Below, piece by piece: positions 63,084 through 64,000 of a stretch of DNA of 64,000 nucleotides. Position numbers and translations under genes: made by a program. The stretch covers positions 11,338,001 to 11,402,000 of the forward strand of contig NC_056555.1 in the NCBI RefSeq assembly GCF_910596095.1, in the 5' to 3' direction. Below the pieces are notes generated by a model. It did no database searches and was not told where the DNA came from. It was given only the letters and a program-made list of their open reading frames with translations. The first letter of the stretch is position 1; the number at the start of each line of letters is the position of its first letter. This DNA is from Thunnus maccoyii (lineage: Eukaryota > Chordata > Actinopteri > Scombriformes > Scombridae).

Positions 63084-64000
63084 GCCCTCCACTACACACC
63101 TAACTCATGATAAGAGTATATACAGTTTAAAGTCCTTCATTTAACTGTCTTGATTGAGTCATTAACTGAGGTTTATAAACCAAGAGGGGAGAGGAGAGGA
63201 GTAAAAAATGGGAAACTAGATCTGCAGTGAAGAGGAATAAAGTGAAGAAGAATGGAGAGGAGAGGAGCGACGTGCTGCTGCGATCACCAGCTGTGCTAGG
63301 CCACATCTGAAGTAGAGCAAGAGACTGGAGATTAATAAAAGGAGACATAGCGTGTTGTTATACCACATATTCTCATTTGTGTATACACTCGCATGATAAA
63401 TAAGCTCAGTAGGTCTACATTCCCACTTTTATTCACTCCTTTCACCTCTGTTTTATTAGTGGATTGATGACTTATCAGACTTTTTATTTCACATGTAGGC
63501 TTGAGTCTATTTGCGGGCCGCAGAGGATTTGTTTGTGTGGATCAGGTGGGCAACAGATGGGAGAGTGGGTGAAAGCAGAGGAGCTGCCAGACTGGTAGTA
63601 GCTGTCACTTGCTGAGTGTAAAAACAAATCAGCATATCTGTCTGAACAGGCGATTTAATTTTATATACTGAGCCATATGCAGGCAAAGATGTTTTGTTTT
63701 GACTGCAGTTTCATTTGAGTCTTGGCTGGCATATATTTTCTGTATATATCATTCTAAATATCTTTATGTGGTTGAATTTTTGAAAAGAGGACCTCACATC
63801 TCGCTATGTATTTGGGTGAGAAAGAAAAAAAAGTAAACTTATATTGAGGGCGTATATGGTCATATATATCCTCTTTTTTAATCAGTGTTAGGGAAACAAA
63901 GGAGGAATGTTCAAATCCCAGTGGAGGGAGCTTAATTCATCGTACAGTAGGCTTAAAAACAATATTACCCCCATCCACCAGAATCTTTGTCACAGCTCTA

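Larger units (their letters stand above)
57482..64000 (+). other. nrcam: Presumed first intron of nrcam
   Basis: No coding exon recognised to the end of the window. It holds several MITEs, an L2-type tail and microsatellites, listed separately. If the preceding exon call is wrong, this is plain intergenic sequence. Confidence 0.4.

Noticed and set aside
1-64000. Retrovirus-like, LTR, Polinton or broken toxin remains
   Set aside because: No LTR pairs, primer-binding sites, gag/pol/env-like or capsid-like frames were recognised. The only reverse-transcriptase trace is the LINE fragment at 40040-40320.

Overview
This window looks like nuclear DNA from a ray-finned fish, probably an advanced (percomorph-like) teleost. 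The genes are split by short GT-AG introns and are vertebrate families. The background is rich in small hAT-type and TTAA-type non-autonomous DNA transposons and in CA/GT microsatellites. There is no prokaryotic signal: no operons, CRISPR or IS elements. I recognised no tRNA or rRNA genes and no retrovirus-like or Polinton-like fossils.

Layout. 1-14.1 kb is gene-poor and holds MITEs and microsatellites. 14.3-20.5 kb carries a complete ten-exon AKR1B-type aldo-keto reductase on the + strand. 22.6-26.4 kb carries a second complete ten-exon AKR1B paralog on the - strand. The two converge tail to tail and every pair of matching coding exons has the same length. 31.2-32.5 kb is dnajb9 (ER J-protein, - strand), head to head with thap5 (THAP zinc-finger protein, + strand, 33.5-35.1 kb). 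37.8-39.1 kb (- strand) is a V2-type vasotocin/vasopressin receptor whose reading frame stops immediately after transmembrane helix 7. 44.2-51.3 kb is pnpla8 (calcium-independent phospholipase A2 gamma, + strand). Its 5' non-coding region contains an unrecognised 163-codon ORF on the opposite strand, flanked by two copies of an interspersed repeat. Near 57.3-57.5 kb a GC-rich stretch ends in a consensus splice donor. It is probably the 5' non-coding first exon of nrcam, and the window then runs through its first intron.

The order and strands dnajb9(-), thap5(+), pnpla8(+), presumed nrcam(+) match the mammalian 7q31 block read from the other side. This supports both the gene identities and the vertebrate origin. 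The V2-type receptor sits inside that block, between thap5 and pnpla8.

The genes do not form one pathway. The two AKR1B genes are carbonyl-reducing enzymes, dnajb9 works in ER protein quality control, pnpla8 in phospholipid remodelling of mitochondria and peroxisomes, thap5 in transcription, and the receptor in neurohypophysial hormone signalling. Exon boundaries were placed by hand from splice signals, reading-frame phase and family knowledge. They are internally consistent but have not been checked against transcripts.
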